From Patulibacter sp. (lineage in GTDB: Bacteria; Actinomycetota; Thermoleophilia; Solirubrobacterales; Solirubrobacteraceae), in NCBI RefSeq assembly GCF_030655195.1, contig NZ_JAURWA010000114.1:62001-126000 (forward strand): a stretch of 64,000 nt of DNA. The letters are read 5' to 3'. Both the position numbers and the translations under genes were made by a program. Shown here one piece after another: positions 24,565 through 38,807 of this stretch. The stretch's first letter is position 1, and the number at the start of each line of letters is the position of its first letter. The notes under the pieces were generated by a model. It was not told the DNA's origin. It did no database searches and worked only from the letters and a program-made list of their open reading frames with translations.

Positions 24565-25263
24565 ATGGCCACGAACTCTTCCTCGCTCGCAGTCGCTTCC
24601 CGCGAACCCGCCCACTCGCGTGAGTCGCGGCGTGCCCGTCGCGCCGGCAGCGTCCCCGGCGTGATCTACGGCGGTTCCGGCGACCCGGTCTCGATCGCCG
24701 TGAACGAGCGGGATCTGCGCCACACGCTCGCCGCCAAGGGTGCGGTCATCGACGTCGCCATCGACGGCGGCAAGAGCGAGCCCGTCGTGCTGAAGGACGC
24801 CCAGCGTCACCCGGTCCGCGGCCAGATCGTGCACGTCGACCTGCTCCGCGTCGACCTCAAGCAGAAGATCGAGGCCGTCGTGCCCGTCGAGGTCGTGGGC
24901 GCCGACGAGGCCGAGGCCGTCAAGCTCGGCGGCATCGTCACGCAGATCGTCCGCGAGATCACGGTCGAGGCGCTCCCGAACGAGATCCCGGAGAACGTCA
25001 CGATCGACGTCACCGAGCTCGCCATCGGCGACAACCTGACCGTCGGCGACATCGTCGTCCCGTCGACCGCGACGCTCGTCGACGACGCCGAGCCGATCGC
25101 CGTGACGATGGCCGCCCCGCGCCTGGCCTCCGAGGTCGAGGCCGAGGAGGAGGCCGCGGCCGAGGCCGGCGCGCTGGCCGCCGAGGGCAGCGAGGCCAAC
25201 GAGAGCACCGTCCTCACCGACGACGAGTCGGGCTCCGACTCCGACTCCTCCGGCGACGAGTAG
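24565..25263 (+). CDS. rplY: 50S ribosomal protein L25/general stress protein Ctc
   Basis: 232 aa. The N-terminal L25 domain (about 8-95) binds 5S rRNA: RESRRARRAGSVPGVIYGG, and KDAQRHPVRGQIVHVDLLRVDL. The C-terminal TL5-like beta domain spans about 97-190 (VPVEVVGADEAEAVKLGG and LPNEIPENVTIDV). The last 45 residues are an acidic tail ending in DSDSSGDE. Pairing with pth downstream is a conserved bacterial neighbourhood. Confidence 0.95.
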   Translation: MATNSSSLAVASREPAHSRESRRARRAGSVPGVIYGGSGDPVSIAVNERDLRHTLAAKGAVIDVAIDGGKSEPVVLKDAQRHPVRGQIVHVDLLRVDLKQKIEAVVPVEVVGADEAEAVKLGGIVTQIVREITVEALPNEIPENVTIDVTELAIGDNLTVGDIVVPSTATLVDDAEPIAVTMAAPRLASEVEAEEEAAAEAGALAAEGSEANESTVLTDDESGSDSDSSGDE

Positions 25264-25374
25264 CCGACCCGGACGGGCAGCCGTCCGGTCGCCGCTCCGC
25301 CCGCCGCGCACCCCGCGACGGGCGTCGAGCAGCACCGGTCGGCACCGCCGCCCGTCCGCGTCGCCGTCACGCCG

Positions 25375-25998
25375 ATGGCCCTGCTCGGGGGCACCACCCC
25401 CGTCGACTGGCTCGTCGTGGGCCTGGGCAACCCCGGGTCCCAGTACGAGCGCACCCCGCACAACGCGGGGTTCCAGGTCGCCCGCGAGCTCGTGCGGCGC
25501 TGGGAGCTCGGCAAGGGCCGCGCGAAGTTCCGCGGCGAGTTCTGGCAGGGAACCGTCCGCGAGGGGGCGGGGGGGCTCGGTGTCGGTCCGCCGGTCAAGG
25601 TGGGCGTCCTGCTGCCGCAGACCTTTATGAACGAGTCGGGGCGGTCCGTGAGCCCCGCCCGCGGCCAGCTCAAGGTCCCGCTCGAGCGCATCCTCGTGCT
25701 GCACGACGAGATCGACCTGGCGTTCGGCGACGTGCGCTGGCGTCTCGCCGGCGGTCTCGCCGGCCACAACGGCCTGAAGTCGCTCAAGCGCGAGCTGGGG
25801 GAGCCGACCTTCGGCCGCGTGCGCATCGGCGTCGGGCGCCCCGCCTCGACGGACCCGGAGATCGTGTCGGGCTACGTCCTGGGGAAGTGGCGCCAGGCCG
25901 AGCACGAGGTCGAGGACCTGGTCACGCGTGCCTCCGACGCGGCCGAGTCGATCGTCTTCGGCCACCGCGAGCTCGTCGCCGCCAAGCCCAACGGTTGA
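25375..25998 (+). CDS. pth: Peptidyl-tRNA hydrolase
   Basis: 207 aa. Pth releases tRNA from prematurely dropped peptidyl-tRNA. Seen: VVGLGNPGSQYERTPHNAGF with Asn and catalytic His (about 25-36), QTFMNESGRSV, the Asp-containing VLHDEIDLAFGDVR, and GGLAGHNGLKSL. The first ten residues are an extension. A Gly-rich insert (about 63-75) follows WQGTVREGAGG. No Shine-Dalgarno or clear -10 adjoins the ATG, so it may be expressed with rplY, 111 nt upstream. Confidence 0.95.
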   Translation: MALLGGTTPVDWLVVGLGNPGSQYERTPHNAGFQVARELVRRWELGKGRAKFRGEFWQGTVREGAGGLGVGPPVKVGVLLPQTFMNESGRSVSPARGQLKVPLERILVLHDEIDLAFGDVRWRLAGGLAGHNGLKSLKRELGEPTFGRVRIGVGRPASTDPEIVSGYVLGKWRQAEHEVEDLVTRASDAAESIVFGHRELVAAKPNG

Positions 25999-26020
25999 GG
26001 GCCCGCGTCAGCGGGCCCTC
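25997..26020. terminator. Bidirectional hairpin between pth and guaB
   Basis: A perfect 10-bp stem GAGGGCCCGC with loop GTCA. It overlaps the pth stop codon and lies 30 nt from the guaB stop. No T-run. Confidence 0.65.
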
Positions 26021-26049
26021 GAGCGGTACGACGAGGGCGGCTGCCCCTC

Positions 26050-31391
<5,342 letters not shown>

Positions 31392-31563
31392 CCGGCGGGC
31401 CGCGGGGGCGGTCGGTCCTCCCGGCCCCGCAGCCCGTGCGTGGCTCCGGCGCGGCACGGGTATCCGTGTCACGAGCGGGCCACGAGGCCCGCGATGACGG
31501 ACCACGCGGGCGGGAACGGAATCTCCGATCCGGCCCGCGCGCAACGCTGATGGGGCCCTGAGC

Positions 31564-31579
31564 CCCGACTTAGGTCGGG
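31564..31579. promoter_or_regulatory. Inverted repeat upstream of the SurA-like gene
   Basis: CCCGAC-TTAG-GTCGGG, a perfect 6-bp inverted repeat ending 4 nt before the -10 TAGTCT. It occupies the spacer/-35 region, so it could be an operator. Confidence 0.4.
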
Positions 31580-31583
31580 TCGC

Positions 31584-31589
31584 TAGTCT
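31584..31589 (+). promoter_or_regulatory. -10 element TAGTCT of the SurA-like gene
   Basis: TAGTCT ends 8 nt before ATG 31598; no Shine-Dalgarno. Leaderless geometry. Confidence 0.5.
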
Positions 31590-31597
31590 GGCGCCCG

Positions 31598-32785
31598 ATG
31601 CCTCGTCACCAGCGTCCCGCCACCAAAGCGCTCGTCGCCTGCGCAGTCGGCCTGCCGGTCGCCGCCCTCCTGACCGGATGCGGAGGTGGATTGTCCGGGG
31701 ACTCGATCGCGAAGGTCGGGGACACGGACATCACCAAGACCCAGTACGAGCAGAGCCTGAAGTTCCAGGAGATGCGCGCCAGCCAGCAGGTCACGGGCAA
31801 CAAGCTCTTCGCCTCGGCCACCCCGCAGCTGATCTCGTTCAAGGCGCCCTACACCGAGTGCCAGACCAAGCTCAAGGCCACCGTGCCCAAGGAGCAGCAG
31901 GCCCAGGTGACCCCCGCGCAGATCAAGCAGTACTGCGAGGGCATCCCGGAGCAGGCCAAGAGCCTCGCCGTCCAGCAGCTGATCTCCACGAAGGTCCTCG
32001 ACGAGGAGGCGAAGGAGGCGAAGATCAACGTCACCGACGCCGAGATCAACAAGCAGCTCGACGCCGTCTACACGCAGGAGATCGGCGGCAAGGCCAACCT
32101 CGCCAAGTTCACCAAGCTCACGGGCCTGAACGGCGACGTCTTCAAGGACCTGGTCCGCCAGGGCCTCGAGCTCCAGAAGCTCACGGCGAAGGCCACCAAG
32201 GACGCCGGCAAGGTGACCGAGAAGGACGTCCAGGACTACTACAACAAGAACAAGAAGCAGTACGCGCAGCCCGAGTCGCGCAACCTGCACGTCGTCCTGA
32301 CGAAGACCGAGGCCGAGGCCAAGAAGGCCCGGGCCGAGCTCGACGGGGGCGCGACGTTCGCGTCGGTCGCCAAGAAGTACTCGATCGACCAGGTCACGAA
32401 GAACGCCGACGGCAAGCTCGCCAACGTCGTGAAGGGCCAGCAGGAGAAGGCGCTGGAGACCGCCGCGTTCTCGACCGCCGCGACCGAGCTCGCCGGCCCC
32501 GTGAAGACCGAGACCGGCTGGTACGTCCTCCGCGTCGACAAGATCACGCCCGCGAAGACGATCCCCTACGCGCAGGTCAAGGCCGTGCTCAAGCAGCAGC
32601 TCGAGCAGACGAAGCCGCAGGAGGCCGCCCAGAAGTGGGAGGAGGGCGTCCTGAAGAAGTGGAAGGAGAAGACGGAGTGCCGCGACGGCTACAACACCGT
32701 CGCCTTCTGCAAGAACCAGGAGAAGCCGAAGACGACGACCGCCGCCGGCGCCGCCCAGACGCAGCAGCCGGAGTCCGGTCAGTAG
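31598..32785 (+). CDS. SurA/PrsA-type peptidyl-prolyl isomerase lipoprotein
   Basis: 395 aa. A lipoprotein signal ends at lipobox LLTGC (Cys28), so the protein is anchored outside the membrane. A SurA_N-like helical chaperone region (about 35-215) precedes a parvulin (rotamase) domain at about 225-325: RNLHVVLTKTEAEAKKA, GGATFASVAKKYS, and TGWYVLRVDKI. The C-terminal part is Lys/Gln-rich with two Cys (about 367 and 377), then a Thr/Ala/Gln tail. It probably helps secreted proteins fold. The mfd-SurA-MazG order recurs in actinobacteria. Confidence 0.88.
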   Translation: MPRHQRPATKALVACAVGLPVAALLTGCGGGLSGDSIAKVGDTDITKTQYEQSLKFQEMRASQQVTGNKLFASATPQLISFKAPYTECQTKLKATVPKEQQAQVTPAQIKQYCEGIPEQAKSLAVQQLISTKVLDEEAKEAKINVTDAEINKQLDAVYTQEIGGKANLAKFTKLTGLNGDVFKDLVRQGLELQKLTAKATKDAGKVTEKDVQDYYNKNKKQYAQPESRNLHVVLTKTEAEAKKARAELDGGATFASVAKKYSIDQVTKNADGKLANVVKGQQEKALETAAFSTAATELAGPVKTETGWYVLRVDKITPAKTIPYAQVKAVLKQQLEQTKPQEAAQKWEEGVLKKWKEKTECRDGYNTVAFCKNQEKPKTTTAAGAAQTQQPESGQ

Positions 32786-32823
32786 CCGACCGCCCCGGGC
32801 GCACCGCGCCCCCGTCGGGATCC

Positions 32824-32850
32824 ACGGCCCCGGGCATCGCCCGGGGCCGT
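32824..32850 (+). terminator. Hairpin terminator after the SurA-like gene
   Basis: A perfect 12-bp stem (ACGGCCCCGGGC with its complement) and loop ATC, 38 nt after the stop. No T-run. Confidence 0.65.
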
Positions 32851-32881
32851 CGTGCGTCCGGGGGTCCCCTGGCGTGGCCTC

Positions 32882-32887
32882 TATCGT
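32882..32887 (+). promoter_or_regulatory. -10 element TATCGT of mazG
   Basis: TATCGT ends 7 nt before GTG 32895; no Shine-Dalgarno. It selects that start over GTG 32874, which lies upstream of the -10. Confidence 0.55.
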
Positions 32888-32894
32888 GTGCCGG

Positions 32895-33812
32895 GTGCCG
32901 CGCGACGAGATCACCGCCGCCCTCGGGGCCCTGGACGACATCACCCGGAGGCTCCGCCTCGAGTGCCCGTGGGACCGCGAGCAGGACGAGCGGACGATCG
33001 TGCCCCACACGCTCGAGGAGGCCTACGAGCTGGCCGACGCCGCCAACTCGGGCGACGACGCCAAGCTCCGCGACGAGCTGGGCGACGTGCTCTTCCAGGT
33101 CCACTTCCTGTCGCTGCTGCTCGAGGAGCGCGGCGCCGGCGACCTCGCGGCGGTCGCCGCCGGGTGCCGGCGCAAGCTGATCCGGCGTCACCCGCACGTC
33201 TTCGCCGAGGACTCGCCGGAGATGACCGAGGTGCTCGAGGCCGACCGGGCCGGCCGCGAGGCGCGGGAGTCGCAGCTGACGGAGCGGGCGGGCGCCCAGC
33301 TGCGCGACGTCACGGGCGCCGACGACGTCCTGGCCAACTGGGACGCGATCAAGCAGACCGAGGCCGGTCGCGAGGGCGGCATCTTCGGCGAGGTGCCCGA
33401 CAACCTGCCGTCCCTGCTCTTCGCGCGGAAGGTCCAGCGGCGGGCGGCCAGCTCGGGCTTCGACCCCATCGACGTCGACGCCGCGATCGAGGCCGCCCAC
33501 GCCGAGCTCGACCGGCTGGCGGAGACGATCCGCGCCGGGGCGCGGGCCGCGACGTTCCAGGCGCTGGGCGACGCGCTCTTCGCGGTCACGAACATCGCCC
33601 GCAAGGCGAAGGCCGACCCCGAGATCGCCCTGCGCTCCGCCAGCGTGCGCTTCCGCGACCGCGTGCTGCGCGCCGAGGTCCTGGCGGACGCCGAGGGCCA
33701 GACCTGGGCGGAGCTCAGCGACGACGGACGCCTGGGCTACTACGCGCAGGTGCTCTTCGCCGAGCGCCCGGGCGGGGGAGACGTCCCGCCCGAGGAGCCG
33801 CAGGACGACTGA
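32895..33812 (+). CDS. mazG: MazG family nucleoside triphosphate pyrophosphohydrolase
   Basis: 305 aa from GTG 32895. MazG hydrolyses NTPs to NMP and PPi, cleaning the nucleotide pool and lowering ppGpp in some species. The N-terminal MazG domain has CPWDREQDERTIVPHTLEEAYEL and Mg-binding DELGDVLFQVHF (about 22-80); the first motif is quoted here as CPWDREQDE plus LEEAYEL. The second MazG-like domain is at about 175-260 (PSLLFARKVQRRAASSGFD and LGDALFAVTNIARK). This two-domain layout is the full-length type. The tail is acidic. Confidence 0.93.
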   Translation: MPRDEITAALGALDDITRRLRLECPWDREQDERTIVPHTLEEAYELADAANSGDDAKLRDELGDVLFQVHFLSLLLEERGAGDLAAVAAGCRRKLIRRHPHVFAEDSPEMTEVLEADRAGREARESQLTERAGAQLRDVTGADDVLANWDAIKQTEAGREGGIFGEVPDNLPSLLFARKVQRRAASSGFDPIDVDAAIEAAHAELDRLAETIRAGARAATFQALGDALFAVTNIARKAKADPEIALRSASVRFRDRVLRAEVLADAEGQTWAELSDDGRLGYYAQVLFAERPGGGDVPPEEPQDD

Positions 33813-33854
33813 CGGGCGGGCCCCTGGGGCGCCCCCGAGCGTCCGGGCGCAGAC

Positions 33855-34199
33855 CTACGCGGCGGTCGCGAGCAGCAGGTCGGCGGTGCGCCGGTCGGCG
33901 AGGCCGGTGACCGGCAGGTGCCGCGCCCGCTGGAACGCCGCCACGGCGTCGGTGGTGGGACGGTCCCACCGGGCGGTGCGGTGTCCCCGGTCCAGGACCC
34001 GGGCACCGCGCAGGAGGGCCTGGGCGTCGGCGGCGCGGAGGGCCGGGACCACGTCCTCCGCCGCGCGGCCGGGCACCAGCGCCGCCCCGAGCGCGCGCAG
34101 GGCGACGCCGACCCCGACGAGCGGCGTCGAGGGCCGCGTGGCGTCCGACGCGCGGGCGTCCCACGGGCGGGAGGTCTGGGGGTGGAACGAGGTCGACAT
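33855..34199 (-). CDS. Small protein with C-terminal peptidoglycan-binding-like domain
   Basis: 114 aa. The last about 40 residues (WDRPTTDAVAAFQRARHLPVTGLADRRTADLL, a PG_binding_1-like pattern; seen as TTDAVAAFQRARHLPVTG then DRRTADLL) resemble the three-helix wall-binding repeat. The preceding part is Ala/Arg/Leu-rich with LVGVGVALRALGAALVPG. No signal peptide is seen. GAAGG lies 6 nt before the ATG. Convergent with mazG. Function unknown. Confidence 0.65.
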   Translation of the reverse strand: MSTSFHPQTSRPWDARASDATRPSTPLVGVGVALRALGAALVPGRAAEDVVPALRAADAQALLRGARVLDRGHRTARWDRPTTDAVAAFQRARHLPVTGLADRRTADLLLATAA

Positions 34200-34267
34200 G
34201 TGGTGCCTTCGGTGGTGGTGTCCCCACCGTCGCACGCGTCCGTGAGCGCGAGCCGAGGGTCGCCTGA

Positions 34268-35608
<1,341 letters not shown>

Positions 35609-35615
35609 GCTCCCG

Positions 35616-35642
35616 GCCCGGCGGCGGGCCCCGCCGCCGGGC
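35616..35642 (+). terminator. Hairpin terminator after eno
   Basis: A 27-nt near-perfect inverted repeat (13-nt arms GCCCGGCGGCGGG, one central base) beginning 8 nt after the stop. No T-run. Confidence 0.6.
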
Positions 35643-35702
35643 GCCCGGGCGTCCCCCGTCCGACCGTGGGTGGGCAGATGGTTGCGTGGGTAACTGGCGT
35701 CC

Positions 35703-35972
35703 ATGACCCGGACCTCCCGCCCAGCTCTCGCCGCCGGGTACCTCGTCGCGTACGCGGCCGTGCAGCTCGGCCTGATCGCCGTGTTCGGGTACGTGGGACC
35801 GCTCGAGATCGTGGTGGCCGCGGTACTCGCTGTCCCGGTGACGATCGGCGGCGCGCGGCTGCTCGCCGCCGACCTCGAGCCGGAGCTCGACCTCGAGTTC
35901 GACCTCGCACCCGTCGGGCCCGAGGTGACGCTCCCGGTCGCCGCCGAGTCGCGGTCGGCCGCCGCGGCCTGA
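35703..35972 (+). CDS. Small two-TM membrane protein, function unknown
   Basis: 89 aa. Two TM helices (about 8-30 and 33-56) are followed by an acidic cytoplasmic or external tail with ADLEPELDLEFDLAPVG. No family was recognised. TAACTG ends 6 nt before the ATG and could be a weak -10. It lies between eno and divIC, where other actinobacteria often carry small membrane genes. Confidence 0.6.
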   Translation: MTRTSRPALAAGYLVAYAAVQLGLIAVFGYVGPLEIVVAAVLAVPVTIGGARLLAADLEPELDLEFDLAPVGPEVTLPVAAESRSAAAA

Positions 35973-36099
35973 GGCGCGAGCCCGCCGGGTCGGGGCCCGC
36001 GATCGCCCGTGCGAACAGGCGTTCCGGGGTCGTGCAACGGATCGTGCACGCCGTCCACGACATCTGGCTGCAAGTCGGCGTGCGTCCGGAGGAACGGCG

Positions 36100-36465
36100 G
36101 TGCGCGAGGCCAACAGCCATGTCGTGAGCAGCGCTACGACCGCCACACGCGGCACCCGCACCCCGTCGACGCAGGCGGCCCGCGTGGCCGCCAACCGTGC
36201 GCGCTTCGGCCGCATCGCGCTCGCCGTGGTCGTGCTGCTGATGGCGTCGAGCTACGTCCGCCCGGCGGTCGACTGGGTGAACGCGCGCAGCGCCGCGGGT
36301 GAGCAGGCACAGCGTCTCGACGCGTTGCGGGCCACCGAGGCGCGGCTGGAGCACGAGAAGGCCCGACTCAGCACGCAGCGGGGCCTGACCGTCGAGGCAC
36401 GGCGACTGGGGATGGTTCGCGAGGGCGAGCGCTCCTACGTCGTGCGCGGGCTGCCGAAGAACTGA
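36100..36465 (+). CDS. divIC: DivIC/FtsB-type septum formation initiator
   Basis: 121 aa. DivIC/FtsB is a bitopic divisome protein that complexes with FtsL and FtsQ/DivIB. A basic, disordered N-terminus (1-35) precedes one TM helix (about 38-55, IALAVVVLLMASSYV) and an extracytoplasmic coiled coil (about 63-95, AGEQAQRLDALRATEARLEHE, read as heptads). The family motif ARRLGMVREGERSYVV closes it. GTG 36100 has GGAGGA 6-7 nt upstream. The eno-divIC order is conserved in actinobacteria and supports the call. Confidence 0.85.
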   Translation: MREANSHVVSSATTATRGTRTPSTQAARVAANRARFGRIALAVVVLLMASSYVRPAVDWVNARSAAGEQAQRLDALRATEARLEHEKARLSTQRGLTVEARRLGMVREGERSYVVRGLPKN

Positions 36466-36486
36466 TCCGCCCGGCATCGCGTCGCC

Positions 36487-36516
36487 GCACCCACCACCTC
36501 CACATGAGGTGGGTGC
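36487..36516 (+). terminator. Hairpin after divIC
   Basis: GCACCCACC pairs with GGTGGGTGC across a 12-nt loop, with further pairing possible inside. It starts 22 nt after the stop. Confidence 0.55.
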
Positions 36517-36548
36517 ATCGCGACGCCCGGACGGATCGGAATCACGGA

Positions 36549-36577
36549 CCACCCGCCCGCGGGAGGCGGGCGGGTGG
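36549..36577. terminator. Strong hairpin just upstream of a promoter
   Basis: A perfect 12-bp stem CCACCCGCCCGC with loop GGGAG. It ends 6 nt before the -10 TATCGT of the next gene, so it can insulate that promoter or overlap its -35 region. Confidence 0.55.
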
Positions 36578-36583
36578 GACCGT

Positions 36584-36589
36584 TATCGT
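36584..36589 (+). promoter_or_regulatory. -10 element TATCGT of the 106-aa gene
   Basis: TATCGT ends 6 nt before GTG 36596; no Shine-Dalgarno. It selects this start over one 29 codons upstream that would run through the hairpin. Confidence 0.55.
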
Positions 36590-36595
36590 GGCCCC

Positions 36596-36916
36596 GTGCG
36601 GTTGAGCCTGGCGGTCGAGCAGTGGCGGAGCGGGGAGCGGTGGATCGCCGGCCTGGACGGGCGGCTCTCCCTGCGCGCGGAGGACGTCGCGCAGGCCACC
36701 TACGACGAGCTGCGGCGACGGCTAGGCGGTGCCTTCACCACCAACGAGCTCGTGGACCTCTACGAGTCGGGCGTCAGCTGGGCGCTGGACCTGGCCTCGC
36801 GCGTCGCGCCGGACGATCCCGACGCCTGGGACTCCCGCGTCACCGACGCGGCGTTCCTGCGCTACCTGGGCCAGGCCCAGGACTGGGGCGGCGGGCGCAT
36901 CGTCCACCACGAATAG
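36596..36916 (+). CDS. Hypothetical 106-aa protein
   Basis: Not recognised. The protein is soluble and helical in pattern: LSLAVEQWRSGERWIAG, YDELRRRLGGAFTTNELVDLY, then WALDLASRVAPDDPDAWD. Trp and acidic residues are frequent and there is no signal or TM segment. The length and the well-placed -10 make it a credible gene. Confidence 0.7.
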   Translation: MRLSLAVEQWRSGERWIAGLDGRLSLRAEDVAQATYDELRRRLGGAFTTNELVDLYESGVSWALDLASRVAPDDPDAWDSRVTDAAFLRYLGQAQDWGGGRIVHHE

Positions 36917-36929
36917 GGGGAAGGGGTGC

Positions 36930-36948
36930 GGGCCCCGCCCCGAACGTC
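36930..36948. repeat. Dispersed copy of the intergenic 19-mer
   Basis: GGGCCCCGCCCCGAACGTC, identical to the core of the two tandem 75-bp units at 20209-20358, 16.6 kb away. It again lies just after a gene stop (36916). Confidence 0.7.
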
Positions 36949-36967
36949 CCGGGTGTGGCCCCGCCCT

Positions 36968-37576
36968 CTAGCTCTGGTCGGAGCCCTCGCCGGCGCGGCG
37001 GATGATGATCTGGTCGTCCTCGATCGTGACCTCGACCGGGCGGTGGCCCGCCCAGTGCTCCGCGTAGACCGCGGAGTCCGCGACGGCCGGGTCCAGCCAG
37101 AGGCCGTAGCCCTCGTCGCCGTGGTCGAAGGTGCCCTCGAAGCCGTTGGCCGACCCGCCACGACGGCGACGTCCGCCGCCACTGCGCCGGCGGCGCCGCG
37201 GGGCGTCGTCCTCGGCGTCGTCGTCGCCACGCTCGGCGGCCTCCGCGGCGCGCTTCTCGGCCTGCGCCTTGCGCTCGGCCTCCTTCGCGGCCTCCTCGGC
37301 GGCGAGGCGCTCGGCCTCCGCCTTGCGCTCGGCCTCGGCGGCCTCGAGCTCGACGGCGATCTGCGCGTCGTCCTCGGCACGGAGGTCGACGTCCTCCGGG
37401 GCGATCGCGCCGGCCGGATCGTCGGGCGACGCGGCGGTCAGGCCGTTCTTGTCCTTGAAGTCGGCGATCTCCGGCCCGGTGACCTCGAGCTGGTGGGCGA
37501 CCCACGCGTCGGTGCGGCCCTGGCGCACCCACGTGCGGATCTGGTTCAGGTGGGGTCGGAGCGAACGGCGTGCCAT
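36968..37576 (-). CDS. Coiled-coil protein with basic linker, function unknown
   Basis: 202 aa from ATG 37576. Residues 1-40 look like a helical domain (ARRSLRPHLNQIRTWVRQGR, then HQLEVTGPEIADFKDKNGL). A long Ala/Glu/Lys coiled coil spans about 72-112 (RKAEAERLAAEEAAKEAERK). Next is an acidic patch and an Arg/Gly cluster (PRRRRRSGGGRRRRGG, about 124-139). A C-terminal domain (about 142-202) has FEGTFDHGDEGYGLWLDP and VEVTIEDDQIIIRR. The Arg/Gly stretch suggests nucleic-acid binding. The alternative ATG at 37588 overlaps the predicted -10 and is disfavoured. Confidence 0.75.
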   Translation of the reverse strand: MARRSLRPHLNQIRTWVRQGRTDAWVAHQLEVTGPEIADFKDKNGLTAASPDDPAGAIAPEDVDLRAEDDAQIAVELEAAEAERKAEAERLAAEEAAKEAERKAQAEKRAAEAAERGDDDAEDDAPRRRRRSGGGRRRRGGSANGFEGTFDHGDEGYGLWLDPAVADSAVYAEHWAGHRPVEVTIEDDQIIIRRAGEGSDQS

Positions 37577-37586
37577 GTAGCAGCCC

Positions 37587-37592
37587 AATCTA
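37587..37592 (-). promoter_or_regulatory. -10 element TAGATT of the coiled-coil gene
   Basis: On the minus strand TAGATT ends 10 nt before ATG 37576, predicting a leader of about 4 nt. Confidence 0.45.
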
Positions 37593-37721
37593 CCGACGAG
37601 CGGGACCCCCCTGCGTGGCGCCCCCGCGACGCCGTCGGACGCGCCGGATCCCGCACCCCGCCGACCGCGTGGCGAGTTCCGGCGGACGACCGCGCGGCCG
37701 AGCCGCGGCGCCGAGGGGCGT

Positions 37722-37976
37722 CTACGCGAAGACGAGCGACAGCACGCGGAACATCACGAGGGTGACGAGCACGGCCGTGAACGTGAGCATGCCCAGCAGG
37801 GCGAGGTACCGCAGGCCCCGGCGACGCTTGACGGCGTCGAACTCCCGCATCGCCTCGCGTCGCTGCACCTCGCGGAGCATCTTCTCGCGCTGGCGTTGCG
37901 CGATCTGCGTCTCGCGCGCCAGGCGGCGTTCCAGCTCGTCGAGCGAGCCGGAGGGGCGTTGGCGGGCCGCGCTCAC
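37722..37976 (-). CDS. Small single-TM protein with coiled coil
   Basis: 84 aa from GTG 37976. A charged helix (about 10-52, LDELERRLARETQIAQRQRE) with coiled-coil character leads into one TM helix (about 58-82). The topology resembles small regulatory or scaffold membrane proteins, but no family was recognised. The GTG overlaps the nuclease stop (GTGA), and a TACCCT -10 lies 7 nt upstream, so both coupling and its own leaderless transcript are possible. Confidence 0.65.
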   Translation of the reverse strand: MSAARQRPSGSLDELERRLARETQIAQRQREKMLREVQRREAMREFDAVKRRRGLRYLALLGMLTFTAVLVTLVMFRVLSLVFA

Positions 37977-38569
37977 GTCCTCGAGGGTAGTGCATTCCCG
38001 CAGGCGCCCCACCGACCGCGGCCCACCCGCTGCGCACGGAGCTGCACCCGGCGCAGGTGCGGGGCGTCGGTCCCGTTCGGCGCGATCGCGAGGACGCGCC
38101 CGAGCCCCTCGGCCACCAGGCGCTCGCTCAGCGAGCGTCGCCACCCGACGGGCGTCAGCGCCGCCAGGAGCCGTCCGTAGGGGTCGACGCGCTCGACGTC
38201 GAAGCGCACCCGCACGAGGCGTCCGGTCGCCCAGTCGCGGTTGCGGTGCGAGGCCTCCGGGCCGAAGCACTCGACGCCGCGGTCGGGGTGCACCGTCTCG
38301 GGCGTGTCGACCCCGAGGTAGCGAACGGTGACGGTGGCCCGGCCCTCGTCGTCGCGGAAGGCGATGCGCGCGGTGTCGCCGTCCAGCGTCCGCACGACCC
38401 GGGCGCGCGCGCCGGGGACGGACAACGCCGCGACGGCCCGCCCCGCGACGCCCCCGGGGGCCTCCGCGCCCGGTGGCCAGAGCCGGGTCGCCCCGAAGCC
38501 GCCGGCGACCGCCGCCAGCGCGACGACCACCGCAGGAGGGGGGCCGGGGCGCGGGGCAGCGGGAGCCAT
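37973..38569 (-). CDS. Thermonuclease (SNase) family protein
   Basis: 198 aa from ATG 38569. The N-terminus (1-45) is Pro/Ala-rich with a hydrophobic stretch PPAVVVALAAVAGGFGAT, so it is a signal peptide or anchor. The SNase OB-fold follows from about 60: VVRTLDGDTARIAF, VRYLGVDTPETVHPD and VERVDPYGRLLAALTP. These supply the Arg, Glu and second Arg of the staphylococcal nuclease active site, plus Ca ligands. It probably degrades extracellular DNA or RNA. A CACCCT hexamer 6 nt before the ATG may be a weak -10. Confidence 0.85.
   Translation of the reverse strand: MAPAAPRPGPPPAVVVALAAVAGGFGATRLWPPGAEAPGGVAGRAVAALSVPGARARVVRTLDGDTARIAFRDDEGRATVTVRYLGVDTPETVHPDRGVECFGPEASHRNRDWATGRLVRVRFDVERVDPYGRLLAALTPVGWRRSLSERLVAEGLGRVLAIAPNGTDAPHLRRVQLRAQRVGRGRWGACGNALPSRT
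37984..37989 (-). promoter_or_regulatory. -10 element TACCCT of the single-TM gene
   Basis: On the minus strand TACCCT ends 7 nt before GTG 37976. It lies inside the nuclease coding end. Confidence 0.45.
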
Positions 38570-38807
38570 CGCCCGAGGGTGATCCGCCCGGGTCGACGGG
38601 GGCCGCCGGCGCCCCGCATCGGCACGGGTCCGGCACGGTGCCGTCACGCGCGGGAGCAGGCGCGATGCGGGTGGGAGGCGGGGTTTTGGGATACCCTCCG
38701 CGTCTCGCCGTCCGATCCAGCCTGCCGGATCCGGAGCCGAGGAACCCCCGAAGACCAGAGCGGTCCGTGCGGACCGTCGGGAACCCAAAGCAACGAGAAG
38801 GATCTCC

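Noticed and set aside
31475-31492. GCGGGCC-ACGA-GGCCCGC hairpin after mfd
   Set aside because: A 7-bp stem 84 nt after the stop with no T-run; too weak to call a terminator in DNA this GC-rich.
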